Below, one piece after another: positions 40,901 to 55,900 of a DNA stretch of 64,000 bases. A program made the translations under genes and the position numbers. The notes beneath the pieces were generated by a model. The model had not been told where the DNA came from. It did no database searches and saw nothing but the letters and a program-made list of their open reading frames with translations. How positions within the stretch are numbered: the stretch's first letter is position 1; every line of letters begins with the position of its first letter. Source of the stretch: Psococerastis gibbosa (taxonomy: Eukaryota; Arthropoda; Insecta; Psocodea; Psocidae). The stretch spans positions 18,594,855 through 18,658,854 of the forward strand of contig OZ020491.1 in assembly GCA_963971405.1 (NCBI GenBank), given 5' to 3'.

Positions 40901-43900
40901 GGCCCCGTACTTATTGTATGTCCAACGACGCTGATGCAACAGTGGGTCGCCGAACTGCGCAGGTGGTGGCCACAGTTTCGTGCTGCTCTATTGCACATGT
41001 CTGGTTCACATCATGGTAAATGTTTTACTACAGCCAAAATAGCGAAACCACCATCGGGTACCTTGCTTGTGAGTAGAAAGAAGACATATCCGTGTTAGGT
41101 TCTGAATAGCTTGACATACCTACAAGGGCACGGTGCACACGGACGATCTTGATCCAGGTTATGCGCTGAGAAATTTGTCATTGTAGCAAGTGAGTGGTTG
41201 GAAAATCACTGAGTAAACTTCAATAGATTTCTGAAGATGGCGTGAAGCTGACCGCACACCGGTGCACGGTTTTCCCCTCGACACGCCTCAGCGTCGAAAA
41301 TCTTCTGAAGTGCATTCAGATGGAGTCGGTTTTTTGCACCAACCTATTACCAACCCATCTGTTTCCATAACAAGTTCCTTGGCGGCTGACGCCCGGCGTT
41401 GAATGTCCTTGTGTACCGAGCCTTAGTAGGTGGCGCGGCGACGAGCAAGCAGCACATGGTAACCGCGTATATGAAGGGGACAGAAGAATCCGGGCTAATA
41501 CGCTTCCAAACGTTTCGTTTAACAACTGCGATCGACATCTTCAGGGGCACTACGTACACGTACACTTCTAAGGTTGTATCGCGGAGGTACCGTTGCTACT
41601 GTATCTGGAAGCCTACCTTCAAATCGACCACGGCCTATTAGCCCGGATTCTTCTGTCCCCTTATTTGACTCCAGCCGTGAAACCCTTCGTTATTATATTA
41701 ACCCCGTATATGTTTTATTATTGTCCTCCGGGCAATTTCTTTCCTTTTATGGATCCTTTCGTTGCTTTTAGGCTCAAAGAAATCTTTAATTGAAGATATA
41801 CTCAAGCACAAAGGCATCCTCATTACTTCTTACACTGGTAAGTAGTTTTTGTTTACGGTACTGCATAGCGTTTGATTGGAAGTGGCCAGGCTAGCAATAT
41901 GCCATGGCCATCCTCGGCCCAACCAATCAACGAGTGTGCTGTTGAACGGAGTTCTCGCCGTAAACCAAATGCAGTCAAAATCAAGCTACTAGGAATACCA
42001 CCAAGTCAGGTATGTCATCGATTCCCGTAGTTGTGACCCATAACTTCTGCGTCTGCGATTCTGTTGTCAGCCCTGCCTGTTGAATTGTGCATTTGTTTTT
42101 CATTTTCCGATATTTTCTTTTTTTATGTTTGCAACCCTACAACTTAACCACATTTCCCTTGACAGTTCCCTCTACGTTTGCCCGCTGTCGGCAACACATA
42201 GGTTATTGTTAGGCACGATCTATTTTATTTTACCAATTATTGGAAGTGGCTTGGTAATTATGCCAATTTATTTCGGTTCAATGCAAAGATAATGCAAGTC
42301 ACGACTCTCGTCATCAATATCGACAGATAGTTTAGGTAAGGCGGCTATTCCACCGGCAAAATTGCTTCAATTGTGTTTTGAGATTTTTGTTTTTTTTTTT
42401 TGTTTTAAGGAGACTATTATGTAAATACTTAACTCATCTGTTATAAATTAAGTTAGAATATGGTAGTAGGGGTTCTCAAAGTGTGGGTCGCGAAAAATTT
42501 CCAAGTAGGTTGCGACGTGGTCTCGTCTGCCAATTATACACTAGATAGAATTGAATTGAATGACAAGTTTTTTTTCAATTTAAGTCATATTTTTTAAATA
42601 TTGGTGGGAGCGGTGGCCAAAACCGATAAAAAAAACGCGGAAACCCATCATTTTCTGCTTACAATTTCCAAAATAAATAAATAAAATTAAAGTAAGGCGA
42701 TGTATCATATTTATTGGTTGCTGGATCAACCCCCCCCCCCCCCCTTGCTCCTATTCCTGCGTACGCCTATGGAATGTAAGGCTATTTTTTTAGGATGGAA
42801 ATCGAAGTAAAAATTGCAATGTAGAATTTAGTGGGTCGCGATGCAATTTTATATCATTTAGGGGCCAGCTACGAAAAAAGATTGAGAACCTCTGCGGTAG
42901 AGACTTATTAATGATATCTGCTACCACGATTAGTGAAGCAAATTAGTCGGTGAAATAGCCGCCTTAGGTTCTGGAATTTGTATTTCGGCAGTAGAATTTC
43001 TTTTATCTATTATTATTATCGTAAATGTCATTATTGGGCTCATTCACCCATGCAGCAGGGATTAAACTTTTTTTGTGTAAGGCGCAAATTCCACCGACCT
43101 CGTTTTTGGTAGTTACCATAATATTGACGTGGTAGCAAACATTAATGACAGTCTAAAAATGTCTGCTACCATGTCAATATCACGGTAACTATCAAAAACG
43201 AGGTCGGTGGAATTTGCGATTTGCGCGTTAGTGTGAAATATTATATTTTGTTTAAGGTTGTGTTCAGCAAATTGAAACTCTATCCCGTTATAGATGGCAT
43301 TATGTGATATTGGACGAGGGACATAAAATACGAAACCCAGAAGCACAGGTGAGCCAACACCCCGAATTAAATTCAAGTGACAATATTGTAGATTTTCTTT
43401 GTGCGGCTTAGGCGTAGACACGGACGATTCGGTCGCGAGTGATCCGCTAAGAAATTTTTTATGTGAGCTAATGGAAAATGGCAGTCTACTGCAGCAGATT
43501 TTTGTAGCTGGCTTGTCGCTGGTCTATCGCAGCTACAATCTGCTGCCGTAGACCAGTTACGCCATATTTTCCTCCCATTAAAAACTTCTCAGTGGATCTA
43601 TCGCGACCGAATCGTCCTTGTATACGGGCCCTTATCTTAGAAGGGTAGAAAACACCTACCCGATGAGTTGGCGGGGCAATAAGCTTTTACCGCCCCTTAA
43701 TGTGTATTCATAGTGGCTTCCTGTTCCAGGTGGCTGTTGCCGTAAAACGACTTACTACGCCCCATCGTTTAATTCTTTCGGGATCGCCGATGCAAAACAA
43801 TTTACGCGAGCTTTGGTCACTATTTGACTTTATATTCCCTGGTAAACTGGGCTCTTTACCTGTCTTTCTGGCCGAATTTTCTGTTCCCATCACCCAAGGA

Positions 43901-46900
43901 GGCTACGCGAATGCTTCACAGGTAATGTGGGCAGACTATATAATAGTATGCCATAGTTTATCTTGAACGTGGTCAGAAGTAGTCCAGGTGGTAGACAACA
44001 AGACTATGAAATGGAAAGTAAAAGTTCGAGACTCGCCATAGAAGGAAAAACATTTCCGCCTGGCCTGTGTCCACCCATCACTTAAGGGGAGCTTTCCTTC
44101 ACCAGTAGGGGAAAATCGCGGCTGTGGGCCATGTTACTGACCACAACATTCCAAATAGAGCAGTGGTCAAGAGAGAGGATGTTCTACCAGTCCTCAGGCC
44201 ATCATCATCTACCCTCATTGAGTTGCCGCTGTACTATCCTACCGATGGCATGTAAAGTAGACTTCCCGGGCCTTCCTAAGTCAGTGTAGCCCTAACCCCG
44301 CCAGGTTGGCTTAGTAATAGAATAAAAGTCATCATTTATTCATAACCGAATAATAAACCTAGTTTCCTTGCTTCAAGTTGCGACAGCCTACAGATGTGCG
44401 ACCCCGCTAGGTTGGCTTAGTAATAAAATAAAAGTCATCATTTATTCATAACCGAATAATAAACCTAGTTTCCTTGCTTCCTAGGTTCAAGTTGCGACAG
44501 CCTACAGATGTGCGACAGTTTTGCGCGACACAATTTCACCGTACCTTCTTCGGCGTATGAAAGCCGACGTAAAGACGCACATTAACTTGCCGAGCAAAAA
44601 CGAGCAGGTCCTTTTCTGCCGGCTAACCGACGAGCAAAGGGAATTGTATCGGAGCTATTTGGACTCTGGGGAGGTTGACCGGATCTTGACTGGGCGGTAC
44701 AAAATCTTCGTTGGGCTAATTAACATGAGGAAGATTTGTAATCACCCGGATTTGTATTCTGGGGGGCCCAAGATGTTTAAATGGGTAAGTTATAAGGAAA
44801 TTACCACTAATTTTTCTGGAAGTAGAGACTGTTCTTAATATTATACCCATCCTAGTAGACAATTGGAGGGGAAAGCCTAATAGGTGTAAAAAGCAAATAA
44901 CTCATGTAATATTGACTGTAAAATTGTTTAAAATACATATCTAGAAGGACAGACAAATTTTTCTGAGCATTTTGATGTATGAGATGTACCACTTTCGAAC
45001 ACAGCTTGGCCACAATTATTGAATTTGATTTGCACCAAAACTTATTGACTTATTGCTTAGGCGCGGTTTCCACCGACCGGCTAGGGCTAAATACAAATAC
45101 GGTGACGTGGTAACAGACATTCAAGACTTAGGCGGGGTTTCCACCGACCTCGCATTGCAGAATGCAAATGACATTGACGGAAATGTTTGTTTTACTCTAT
45201 GTTATAGTTAAAATTGATCAATGATCATAGAGTAAAATCACAAACAAACAAACTAAAATTAAAAAATTGCGTCATGGGATATGTTAATTACAAACATTTT
45301 AATAGAGGTAATATACTATAGTCTCATGCAATCTCACCTGTCGTATGGCGTAGCCCTATGGGGAAATTCCTCAGACTGCACTAGGGCTTTCCGCCTGCAA
45401 AAAAAGGCTGTGCGACTTCTGGCAGGAATATTGGACCAGCGTGTGTCATGCCGATCACTATTCCCTCGTTTGGGTATCCTCACTCTCCCTGCTCTATTTA
45501 TATTAGAACTGATAATTTATATCAGGAGGGAGGGACTGGGGCTTAAAAATTATGAAATTCACCACCATCACACACGGAGAAGGGGTGACATTCACCTGGG
45601 AGCAGTCAGACTCTCTAAGGTACTAAAGGGACCCTTCCAACTCGGTTCCAGACTGTTTAATAAGCTCCCACAGGGTCTAAAAAGAGAAGATATTAGCCTA
45701 AACGCTTTCAAGAGCAAGGTGAAGGGACTCCTGGTGAGTTGTTGCCCTTACTCCGTCAATGAATTCCTAGCGACCAACCTCCCTCCCTGCTGACATTCTC
45801 TTCATACTTATAAGTGCCTATTGTCTGTTGTCAAACACCTATGAATAACAGTTGCATATGCGATGCCATGTATATCAAATAATTTATTTAAATATAATGT
45901 TAAATAAAATTTTAACATTAATCAATTATTATTTTGAAATCAGTAAATTTATTAATTTGAATATAGGAACTCGACAAAATATTTTCGCCTGTTTTATCAA
46001 AACTAGTCTTTTTGGCAAAATATTAAGTCCAATCTTATCACTGATAATTTAAAGAGCCAATGGGAAAAGTTTTAGTTAAACCTATTAAACATTAGAATGT
46101 CAAACTAAAACTATTGATATGGACTTTTCTCTCATTGTTTTTTTTTTTTTTTTTTTTTTTTTCAAATTATTGACTCATAAATAGTCAAAATGTTTATAGT
46201 CTAGACTTGATGTTTTGATATTATGTAGCCTACATGGTAGACCTAATTGTATTTTTGACGGTGCCGAGCACATACTGTACCTTTATATCTATATTGTACT
46301 GTATGTGGTAATAATGGCCTATTATATTTCATTTCATTTCATTTCATTAGATTTCTATAAAAAGAAAAATTCTAATTTCCGTCAATGTCATTTGCATTCT
46401 GCAATGTGAGGTCGGTGGAAACCCCGCCTAAGTCTTGAATGTCTGCTACCACGTCACCGTTTTTGTATTTAGCCCTAGCCGGTCGGTGGAATCGGCGCCT
46501 TAGGGTGGTTCTATTGGTTCACCTAAATTGAAATAGATCGCGAACCAATCATTCACTTTAGTCTTTAGTTAAAATTAAATGGTTAAATTACAGGACGAGC
46601 CAGATGCACTTCCCACAGAAAAGAGATTTGGGTACTGGGAGCGAGCTGGTAAGATGATTGTTGTGAAAACTTTGCTGGAGCTGTGGAAAAAACAGGGCCA
46701 CCGTGTCCTGATATTTACCCAAAGCAAGCAGATGTTACATATTCTTGTCGCCTTTGTACAGGATCGGGGTTACGAATATTTGAAACTGGATGGAAGCACC
46801 AGTGTTTCCAGCCGGCAGCCATTGATTACCAAGTTTAATTCGGTAAGTTCAAAGACAAGACGTGATTAAGTGTAGACGTCGGGCACCCATTATATTCCTA

Positions 46901-49900
46901 ACGGGGCACCCGTTATCCATAAGCGAACTGGATTGAAAATGAATTCTTGTTTTTTTCTTTTTTGATAACATAAAAGCATTTTCTTGGGACCCATGAGGTC
47001 CAATTGAAGTGTACAATTGTTTTGTTTTCTTTTTTCAAATATATGCACCCTGTCGACCGCGTAGGCGGTAGGGGAAAAAAAAACTATGGTAAACAGGGTC
47101 CTCTGCGCCTCCGATTCTTTTGCCTGTTGAATTGTTCATTTGTTTTTTTTTCCCCCCGATATTTCTTATTCGCAACTTCACAACTTGGTCACATTTCCTT
47201 TAAAATGTCCCCCTACGTTTGGTTAGGGGCGATCTATTCTATTTTATTATCATTGTAAAAAAAAAAAAAGTAATAGGAAATGAAAAACTAATTAACAATT
47301 CAACAGGTAGGACTGACAACCGAATTCTGGCAAGGTTTATCCCTTAGAGCCCTTACCATGAAAAAATGTAATAATTGTAAAAATGTATTGTATTGAAGGA
47401 AATAAATAAATATTGTATTGTATTGTATTGTATTGTCTTTGGACCCCTGACCATCTTAATAGCTTGATTTTGACTGTATTGGGCTAGTGGGGGGAACCAC
47501 CCGCTTAAACTGGGAAACAAGTTAGTGCTGCTTCATTGCATTCGCTGTGAATGGACATCCAGTTAGCCTGGTAGTTGGTCATTTTTATAGCTGATCACTC
47601 ACGACCAGTATAAAGTTTAGACAATACACAAGAACAGTACACTAATAGTTCTATAATGTAAAAGATGCACTTTGTAACTCGTATTGTTTTAGGATAAAAA
47701 GTATTTCGTGTTTCTTGCGACAACTCATGTTGGTGGGCTGGGGGTGAACCTGACTGGGGCTGACCGAGTAGTCATTTATGATCCTGACTGGAACCCAGCA
47801 ACCGACATGCAGGCGCGTGAGCGAGCATGGAGGATAGGACAGCAGAACCAGGTACGATAAATATACATACTTTACTTTAAGGCGCTTATTCCACCAACGT
47901 CAATAGTGACAGTAAATGTAGTATTGATGGAAATTTAAATTTTACTCTATGCCATAGTTAAAATTGATCAATGATCATAGAGTAAAATCACGCGTTGCAA
48001 ACAATAACAAACTAAAATGACGTCGTGGGATATGTTAAGTACAAACATTTTATATTTTATTGTTTATAAAACAATTTTCACCCATTAAACAGATCGGTGA
48101 AGGTCGATCATACTTTGGATCTCCTACTATTATTAGGTTTTATTAAAAATAATAAGTGTACGAAGAAAACAAATACAAACAAAATTTCAAAAAACAAATG
48201 CAAACAAATTTCAAAAATTTGGTGCATACGTGTCATTAAAACAAAAGTGATCAATAGTTGAAAAAAACCAGTGGAATGGCGTGTATCAATAAAAAATACA
48301 AATTTCCGTCAATACTACATTTACTATCACTATTGACGTTGGTGGAATAGGCGCCTTACGGCGCCTTGTCCCTCCCACAGGGTCGGTGGCACGGATCTTC
48401 AATTTGCAGGTGCCACGGTCATGTGCACCTTCTGATGACAAACCAAGGTCATACCTCACTTTTGTTTCTAGGGACATCCTTGGTCGTCCTAGTGGTTTGT
48501 CGCCGTCGTACGTAGCAGGTACGATGTATATTTAGTCCGTTAAGTACCTTGGCCACTATAAACACTTCCAACGGCCTCACCATGTTGAATCCATTAGAGC
48601 AGAGCACGTTTCAACCTGCGGCAAACTTGGTAGTGTGTACAGCGTTGGCAGGGGAACATGGTGGGACATGACAACGCGCTGAGACTATACCAGTCACGCG
48701 ACGTTAGTGTCGAGTCCTGGTCACCTCCGATTTAATCATGTGACTTTACCATGTTCCCCAAGTGGTTCAGAATCCACTATAATCAGGAGGTCCACCCTGT
48801 CAGTCAACTCCCCTTTCCCCCGAGGTGAAAGAGTCTGCCCTTAGGGTGCCTCAAGTTAACAAACAGACTCACTCCACCCGCCAGGCTGACAGGGTTGCTT
48901 AAAGCAGAAATGCTGAAAGCAGGCGTTAGAAACAACAACAACAATAAACACTTCTCTTGTCGGTTGTGCACTAGGTCCTCACTGTCACTACTTCGCATGT
49001 AAAATTTATTGGAAGCCATTAAGTGTTTCTTCATTTCCATAGGCATATGCTGGATCTTGTAAAGATGTAGTATGCATAAATATAAAACCTCTCTAGTACC
49101 TTACATTTCTTTATCAATGTGTCCCTTCTTTTTTGTTAAGGCGCCCATTCCACCGACCGGCTAGGGCTATTTACAAAAACAGTGACGTGGTAGCAGACAT
49201 TCAAGACTTAGGCGGGGTTTCCACCGACCTCGCATTGCAGATAATTAAAATTGATCAATGATCATACAGTAAAATCACAAACAAACAAACTACAATTAAA
49301 AAATGGCGTCATGGGATATGTTAAGTACAAACATTTTAATAGATTTCTATAAAAGAAAAATTCTAATTTCCGTCAATGTCATTTGCATTCTGCAATGCGA
49401 GGTCGGTGGAAACGCCACCTAAGTCTGTCTGTCTAAGTATGTCTGCTACCACGTCACCGTTTTTGTAAATAGCCCTAGCCGGTCGGTGGAATGGGCGCCT
49501 TAAGAACGAGACAGGTAGAAAAAAGCACTGTGGCACGACAGCCCTAGACTGGTAAGGGATCCTCTCCTTTGACCGCTCTATTGGGAAGTCGTGGCCTGCA
49601 ACATGTCCGACAGCCTTGTTTTCACCTACCGGTGGAGGTAAGGCAACCATTAGTGTTGGGTGGACCTAAGTCAGGCGGAATAGTTTTCCTCTTAATTCGA
49701 GTCTCGATCCTCTAACTTCCGTTTCATAGTTCTCTACTACCTGGACTATGGCTGACCATCAATGAATGGGGGCAGGTTAGGCAGGTGTAAACTCAGTTAG
49801 AAATACTCGGGATCCGCTATAGGTATTACATTATAACCCAATAATTAATCAGTAATTTTGTTCCCAAATGACTGCCGTTGCACTACAAATATGTTCTTGC

Positions 49901-52900
49901 CGCAGGTTACAATATATCGCCTTGTTACTTCGGGAACTATTGAAGAAAAAATCTATCATCGTCAAATTTTTAAGCAGTTTCTCACTAATAAAGTGTTAAA
50001 AGATCCCAGACAGCGCAGATTCTTCAAAAGCAACGACTTATACGAGCTTTTTACACTGAAGGAAACTGATCTTACTGAGACTTCCGCGCTTTTCGCAGGG
50101 ACTGGATCAGAGGTCAACGTATCGAAGGGCAGTAGCCACAGGGAAAAAGTGAGTAACGTGCCTAGTAAATTGGAATATACTTGTAAAGTCTGTTTAAACC
50201 AATTTTCAAACGTCTCTTCTTCAAGTCACAGCCGGATGGCTGGTTAGCAGCAACATGTGACTTCGATGCCTCGAATTATACATGGTCGCTGGTTCTTGGG
50301 ATGCCACTTGAGCCTATAATGCGGTGGTTTCCCCTTGCCTTCCGCATCCTATGCCGTTGACCGTCACCTGCTGCCAGGATCCAGTTCGTCCGCCTTTAGG
50401 GAGCTTTTCGTCTCCCATGGACACGAGGGTGCCCATGCCCTAACTCTACGGAGTTAGGTGGGGGGTCTTTGACCGAACCCCACTCGGTACCTGCCTGTGT
50501 TAGCCGTCCTTGAATGTTGACGTTGCCCGCCCCTCACCGCGAGGAGGTATAGGTCAGGAGTTTGCTGAGGGGCAAACGTCTATAAATAAATAAATAAGGA
50601 CTTTTTTTGTTCTAATACTAAGCCAACCTAGCGGAGTTAGGGCAATGAAGCCCTCTCTTACACTCAACTAGAAAGGCCCGGGACCGCTTGCTTTACATGC
50701 CCTCCGAAGCATGGCCAGAAAATGTAGCAAGTGTAGGATTCGATCCAACAACCTTTCGGGAGAAAGTCAGAGTCCTTACCACTACTCTGCATGTCTTGAC
50801 GTCTCTGCATTGTCATGATGGCAGCGTCGCTTCAACCCGTTTTAACAAACCCCAAAGTATGTTTAGCTAACACACTAGCTAGCAAGGGCGGATTTTAGGG
50901 GGGGTCTGGACCCCCCCCCAAAAAAAAAATGAACGTACAGTAGGTAATATGGGTTTACAGTGGGAATTAAAAATAATAATGTTTTTTAATGTTATAATCC
51001 ACTGAATCTGCCCCCCCCCCCCTAAATTGGGGGCAAAATCCGCCCTTGCTGGTTGGCTTAGTTTTCCATAACATGTCAGATGTCATAATGAGTGAAAAAT
51101 AAGAGGTTTTTCAACTAATTCAAGGTATCCAAAATTAAGAAAAAGATGTCACTTGATTCTAAACCAATCACCAAGCCCGTAAGCTTACTGACACAAGAAA
51201 AAATAGATGCAATGAAGAAAATGGCTCAAGAATTAAGTAAAAAAATAGCATTAGGAAATTTGGCAAGTGAACCAAAAACGGAAGAAATTGCACCGCCAAA
51301 GAAAAGGAAGCATAAGAAAGATAAGAAGAAAAGAAGAGAGGCGTGGTTTGAAGGTGAAAAAGTTCCTCATCTTGTGAAGCACGAAGTTTTCAAACAGCAA
51401 GAGGAATCGGAAGGAATTGATCATGCTAAGCAAGATGAATATATTTTAAAGAAGCTATTTTCTAAATCAGGTATTGTAGCCTTACTTTTAAATTATTTCC
51501 CTTTTAACCATTTGGGTGTGAAGTAGAGAAGGCAACAATCATTTTTCGCCTAGAGATGGCGTTCTAGGGCGGTCCGGCGTAAATAAAGTCATATATTTTA
51601 TACCTGTAAAATACATTTTTTTTGTTAATTATTGAAGCTGAAGAAGATCTCTTAAGCCGATAATACTAAGACAAAAGTCGAGGTGTCTGGACAGAGGTGG
51701 TGCGACAAGCCGGAGCTTGCCCCTTTTTCAAGAGAACCCGTATTTACTTCGGAGCGTCGGACAACTTAAATTGTCTTCCGGATTTCATTTGATGGTGGAA
51801 GTTAATAACTTGTATACTGTTATATAGGCATTCAAACTGCTCTAAGGCACGATAAAATAATGGAGGGTGGCCCATCAGACTATGCCCTCGTTGAAGCAGA
51901 AGCCGATAAAGTCGCTAAAGAGGCCGTGAAGGCGCTGAAAGAATCAAGACGGGAATACCAAAGAAGAATGGCGGAAGCAAGGCAGCAGACCTCGCTGCAA
52001 AAACCCAGGTTTGGGGCTAAGAGGTTTGGAAAAAAAGCCCCTGCTGCTGCTGAACCAGCTCAGGTATGCTATTATCATTAGCTGTACTACTTTTCTATAC
52101 TGTTAAGGAAGCTTCTCTATTGCCTGTGGTTTATTTATAAACCAGCATTTATTCTCCTGTCATGCAATGGCGTTGTTGTTTACTATGGGGGGGGGGGGGG
52201 GGTAGTAGAGGTTAATAGGGGTATTCACTTCACTGCTGTGACTTGGTTTACCCTAAGGGAATGTAGGAATAAGAACTCCAGTTTGTCTACGTAGAAAAAT
52301 AAGGAAACGTATTTAAAAACACTCCCACACTTTACCCAACTACTTGGTTAGGTAAACTGAGCTTGGGGAATCGAAAACGCCAAACGGCCATATTTGTTGT
52401 TGTTTTGCATTTGAATTTTGGTTTTTATTTATTTTTATTTTTTTTTTTAAATGGGTTCTACGACAGAAAGTAATAAAAAAACATCAACATATGGCAAGAG
52501 GTGGACTACAGCAGATGTTCATAAGTTTATAGCCGAAGGCAAAGAAATTTTGGAGGTAGGTTAGGTTAGGTCGGGTTAAGTCGGAAACGTAGAGATACAC
52601 GTTGCCATGGCAATTATTTTTCAACGTAGAAAAACGAGTTCTATTCCTAATTTCCCTTAGGGAAAACCAAACAGAGTGAATACCCCTAATGTATTAATGT
52701 AAGATGGCCAGTAATGCTATGGAAATAATTTACAGTGAGAATGAGTCTTCTAAAATTGTATCCGTTTTACTATTTTAATGTTTGCCCCGAACCTTATCAT
52801 CTTACGTTTATCTACCTACTAGTTTGGCGTGTAAGGACCTAGCACTGTAGTTTAGGTGAAATTAATAAAAGATGACCAGGTCAGAGGGAACCCCTATTTA

Positions 52901-55900
52901 GTGCATCAGAAACAATTTACAGTGAGAATGTCTCCTCTTAAATTGTGCCCGTTTCCATACCTAATGCTTGCCACGAACACAATCATCGTTCGTTCCATTA
53001 CCAACAAACTATGATTTCAGCAAGGAATACGTTAATGCTGATTTCAGGGTGGCGCGATGAGCGCTGCGGAATTAATTGCACGGATTCGAGAAAGGAATCG
53101 ATTACTACAAGAAGAGGACTGTGGTGAACCGCCGGCTCCTGTTGAAGAGCACAGTGACTTGTTGACAGATATTCGAAATTTTATATCATTTGGAACGCCT
53201 AGAGATAACCATGCTACCACCCATGAAATACTTGAAAAGTAAGTAATATTTGTGATTTCTCGTTTATATCTAATTTTTACTTAAATGAAGATGATGTCGC
53301 ACTGAAACTAAGAGAAAGAAGACTCAGCTGGTGGGGCCAGGTCCAGAGCAGAAAGGAAACATCCCTCCTAAAGCCTATTCAGAACATGACACTCCCTGGA
53401 CCCCGCCCCCGGGGAAGACCGAAAATACTTACTTACTTACTAGCCAACGCCCGCTCTTGGCATTTCTGCCATTAAGCGCCGCGCTGACCAGTATAGATGT
53501 GCCGTGAGTGGTGCTCCTGTTAGTGGTAGTGTCCGCCTTCCCTCGGTCAGTATTGGGCAGCTATATAAGTGGGATGCATCCATGGTGTGGAAGTCACAAA
53601 GTGGACAGGCCGGTGACTGTAGGATGCCTATTCTGTTCAGGTGGGCTGCTAGAAGGTCATGTCCGGTGGTGGTGCGGAAGACAGCGACGAATGTAGGTCG
53701 TGGTAGAGTTCTGTTGATGGGTCTTGAAGCCAGTACGTTCCATCTCTTACCTTCTGCCGCTTGTTTAGAAGTGCTAATGATTTTCCTACGCACTGCTAAC
53801 TGTATGGCATTCTTGGCTGATGCAAGGGACGACCGGCCAGTTGGTTGGTGGAGATGTGTGCCCATCTTTGCGAGGAAGTCTGCCTTCTCGTTTCCATTGA
53901 TGTCGACATGACTAGGGATCCACTGCAAGGCTACTGTTGTCCCATGCTCCATTAGATTGCTGAGTGACTGTCTGCACTTAAATGTGAAGGGACATTCTGT
54001 ATATGTGTTGGACGTTAGTGCTTCAATGGCCGATTTTGAGTCCACTAGGAATACCACTTTTTCATGGGTTTGAGTGTCCCCAAGTCTCTCAATTGCCTTC
54101 TCAACTGCCACTATTTCCCCGTCAATGTTACTGAGGGGTGCGCCGACAGCGCAAAAGCCCTCAAAAGAGTCGACAGTAGTAGCCTGCTCCAGTTTTTCCA
54201 GCGCCAGGAACACAGGACCCGTCTGTATATATGTGGAGCCATTCTGTTTCAGGATATCTTTCACGCAGTGTTTGATAAGCTGCCTTCCGAAGATGGTCTG
54301 GTAATGATTGAGATTTTGGTGCATTGTGGTTGTATAGAGAGAGGTACTTCTCTGGTAGGAAGTTCTGGATCTTGTGGCACAAAGGCATTTGCTCGGGTTC
54401 TCCTATATTGATGTTGTACTTGACTGCAAGTTCCTTAGCTCTGGTCAGGGGTCCTCGCTGGGTTGCAAGACGGTTTGAGGCTGGGTTGTAATTGTTCCAA
54501 AAACTGGCCCTCGTTCGCTTCATCCTCTCCCATGTCTTTAACAGGGCCATGTCCCTCCTGGCTTCCAGGGGTTGGATTCCCGCTTGGAGCTCCATTGCCG
54601 TAATTGGAGTTGACTTCGTAGCACCAGTGATTTTACGAAGAGCTGTGTTTTGGACTTTGTCAAGTTTCAACAGCTGTGCCTTACTAGCCGTACTCATAGC
54701 CTCTCCTCCGTATTCCATGACTGGCCGTACATAGCACTTATAGGTAGTTCCAAGAACATCTTGCGTGCAACCCCATGTCGTTGCTGATAGCCGCTTAAGT
54801 AGTCTGGATCGGTTTGTTCCTCTTTTTGCTGCGTCTTCTATTTGGTCTTTCCATGTGAGCTTCGAATCTAAGGATACTCCTAAGTATTTCGTGATTGATT
54901 TTTCCTCAAGAAGAGAGCCTTTATAGTGCAGATGTATTTTTTTCTTTTTTGTCGATAGGGTAAAAAGCTGGCACACTGTTTTTTCTGCGCTAACTGTCAT
55001 TGCATTTTGGTCAGCCCATTCAGCCAGGGCGGAGAGCGCTTGGTTTAGGACAGTTTCTAATGCTTGCCAGTTACTACTTGTGGCCCAAATTAGAAGATCA
55101 TCAGCGTACATTAGCGCGTCTATTCCTGGTATCTTCTTCATAACGGCGATTATGTCATTTATCATAATATTGAAGAGGGTGCAGCTGAGTACCGCCCCCT
55201 GGGGTAGGCCTTCACGTTGAATTCTGTATCGTGACATAGCACTATGGTGTCGGACCCTTATTTGCCTGTGTGATAAAAAAGCTATGATCCATTTGAAGAG
55301 ATGTCCTGATACTCCCATTTTCTGCAGCTTGTGTAGGAGCATTCGCTTCCACACTCTGTCGTAGGCCGCCTTAAAATCAATCAGCACCGCAGCTGTAGTC
55401 ATTTTGTGATGAAAACCAACTTTCACCATCTGGGAGAATGTAATCACTTGGTCTATTGTACCTCTTCGTTTCCTAAAACCAGCCTGAGCGTCGTCAATTA
55501 GTTTATGTTTTTCAATGTAACTGGTAAGTCTATTCGCGACCATCCTTTCTGCAAGTTTGCAACAGACGCTTGTAAGTGCTATCGGCCTGTAGCTGTCTGG
55601 AGAGTTGGGTGGTTTCCCTTTTTTTAAGAGGGGGATTATTTCGCCTTTTTTCCATGCGTCTGGCAGATATTTTTTCGTGGGCCGCTTTTATTATTAATTG
55701 ACAAAACGTCTTAAAGGAAGAGTCGGGACAGTCCGTGATAATTTCCGGAGTTAACAGTCTATTGGTTACCTTGGCGTATTTGTCCCATTTTGCTTTCTTG
55801 AGATTCCACCTAGGGAGTTTTCTTCTATTAATAGGCCTACGGTGGGATACTATTTTAACTAGTATTGCTCTGTGGCCACAACCACATGCGTCTTCCTTCA

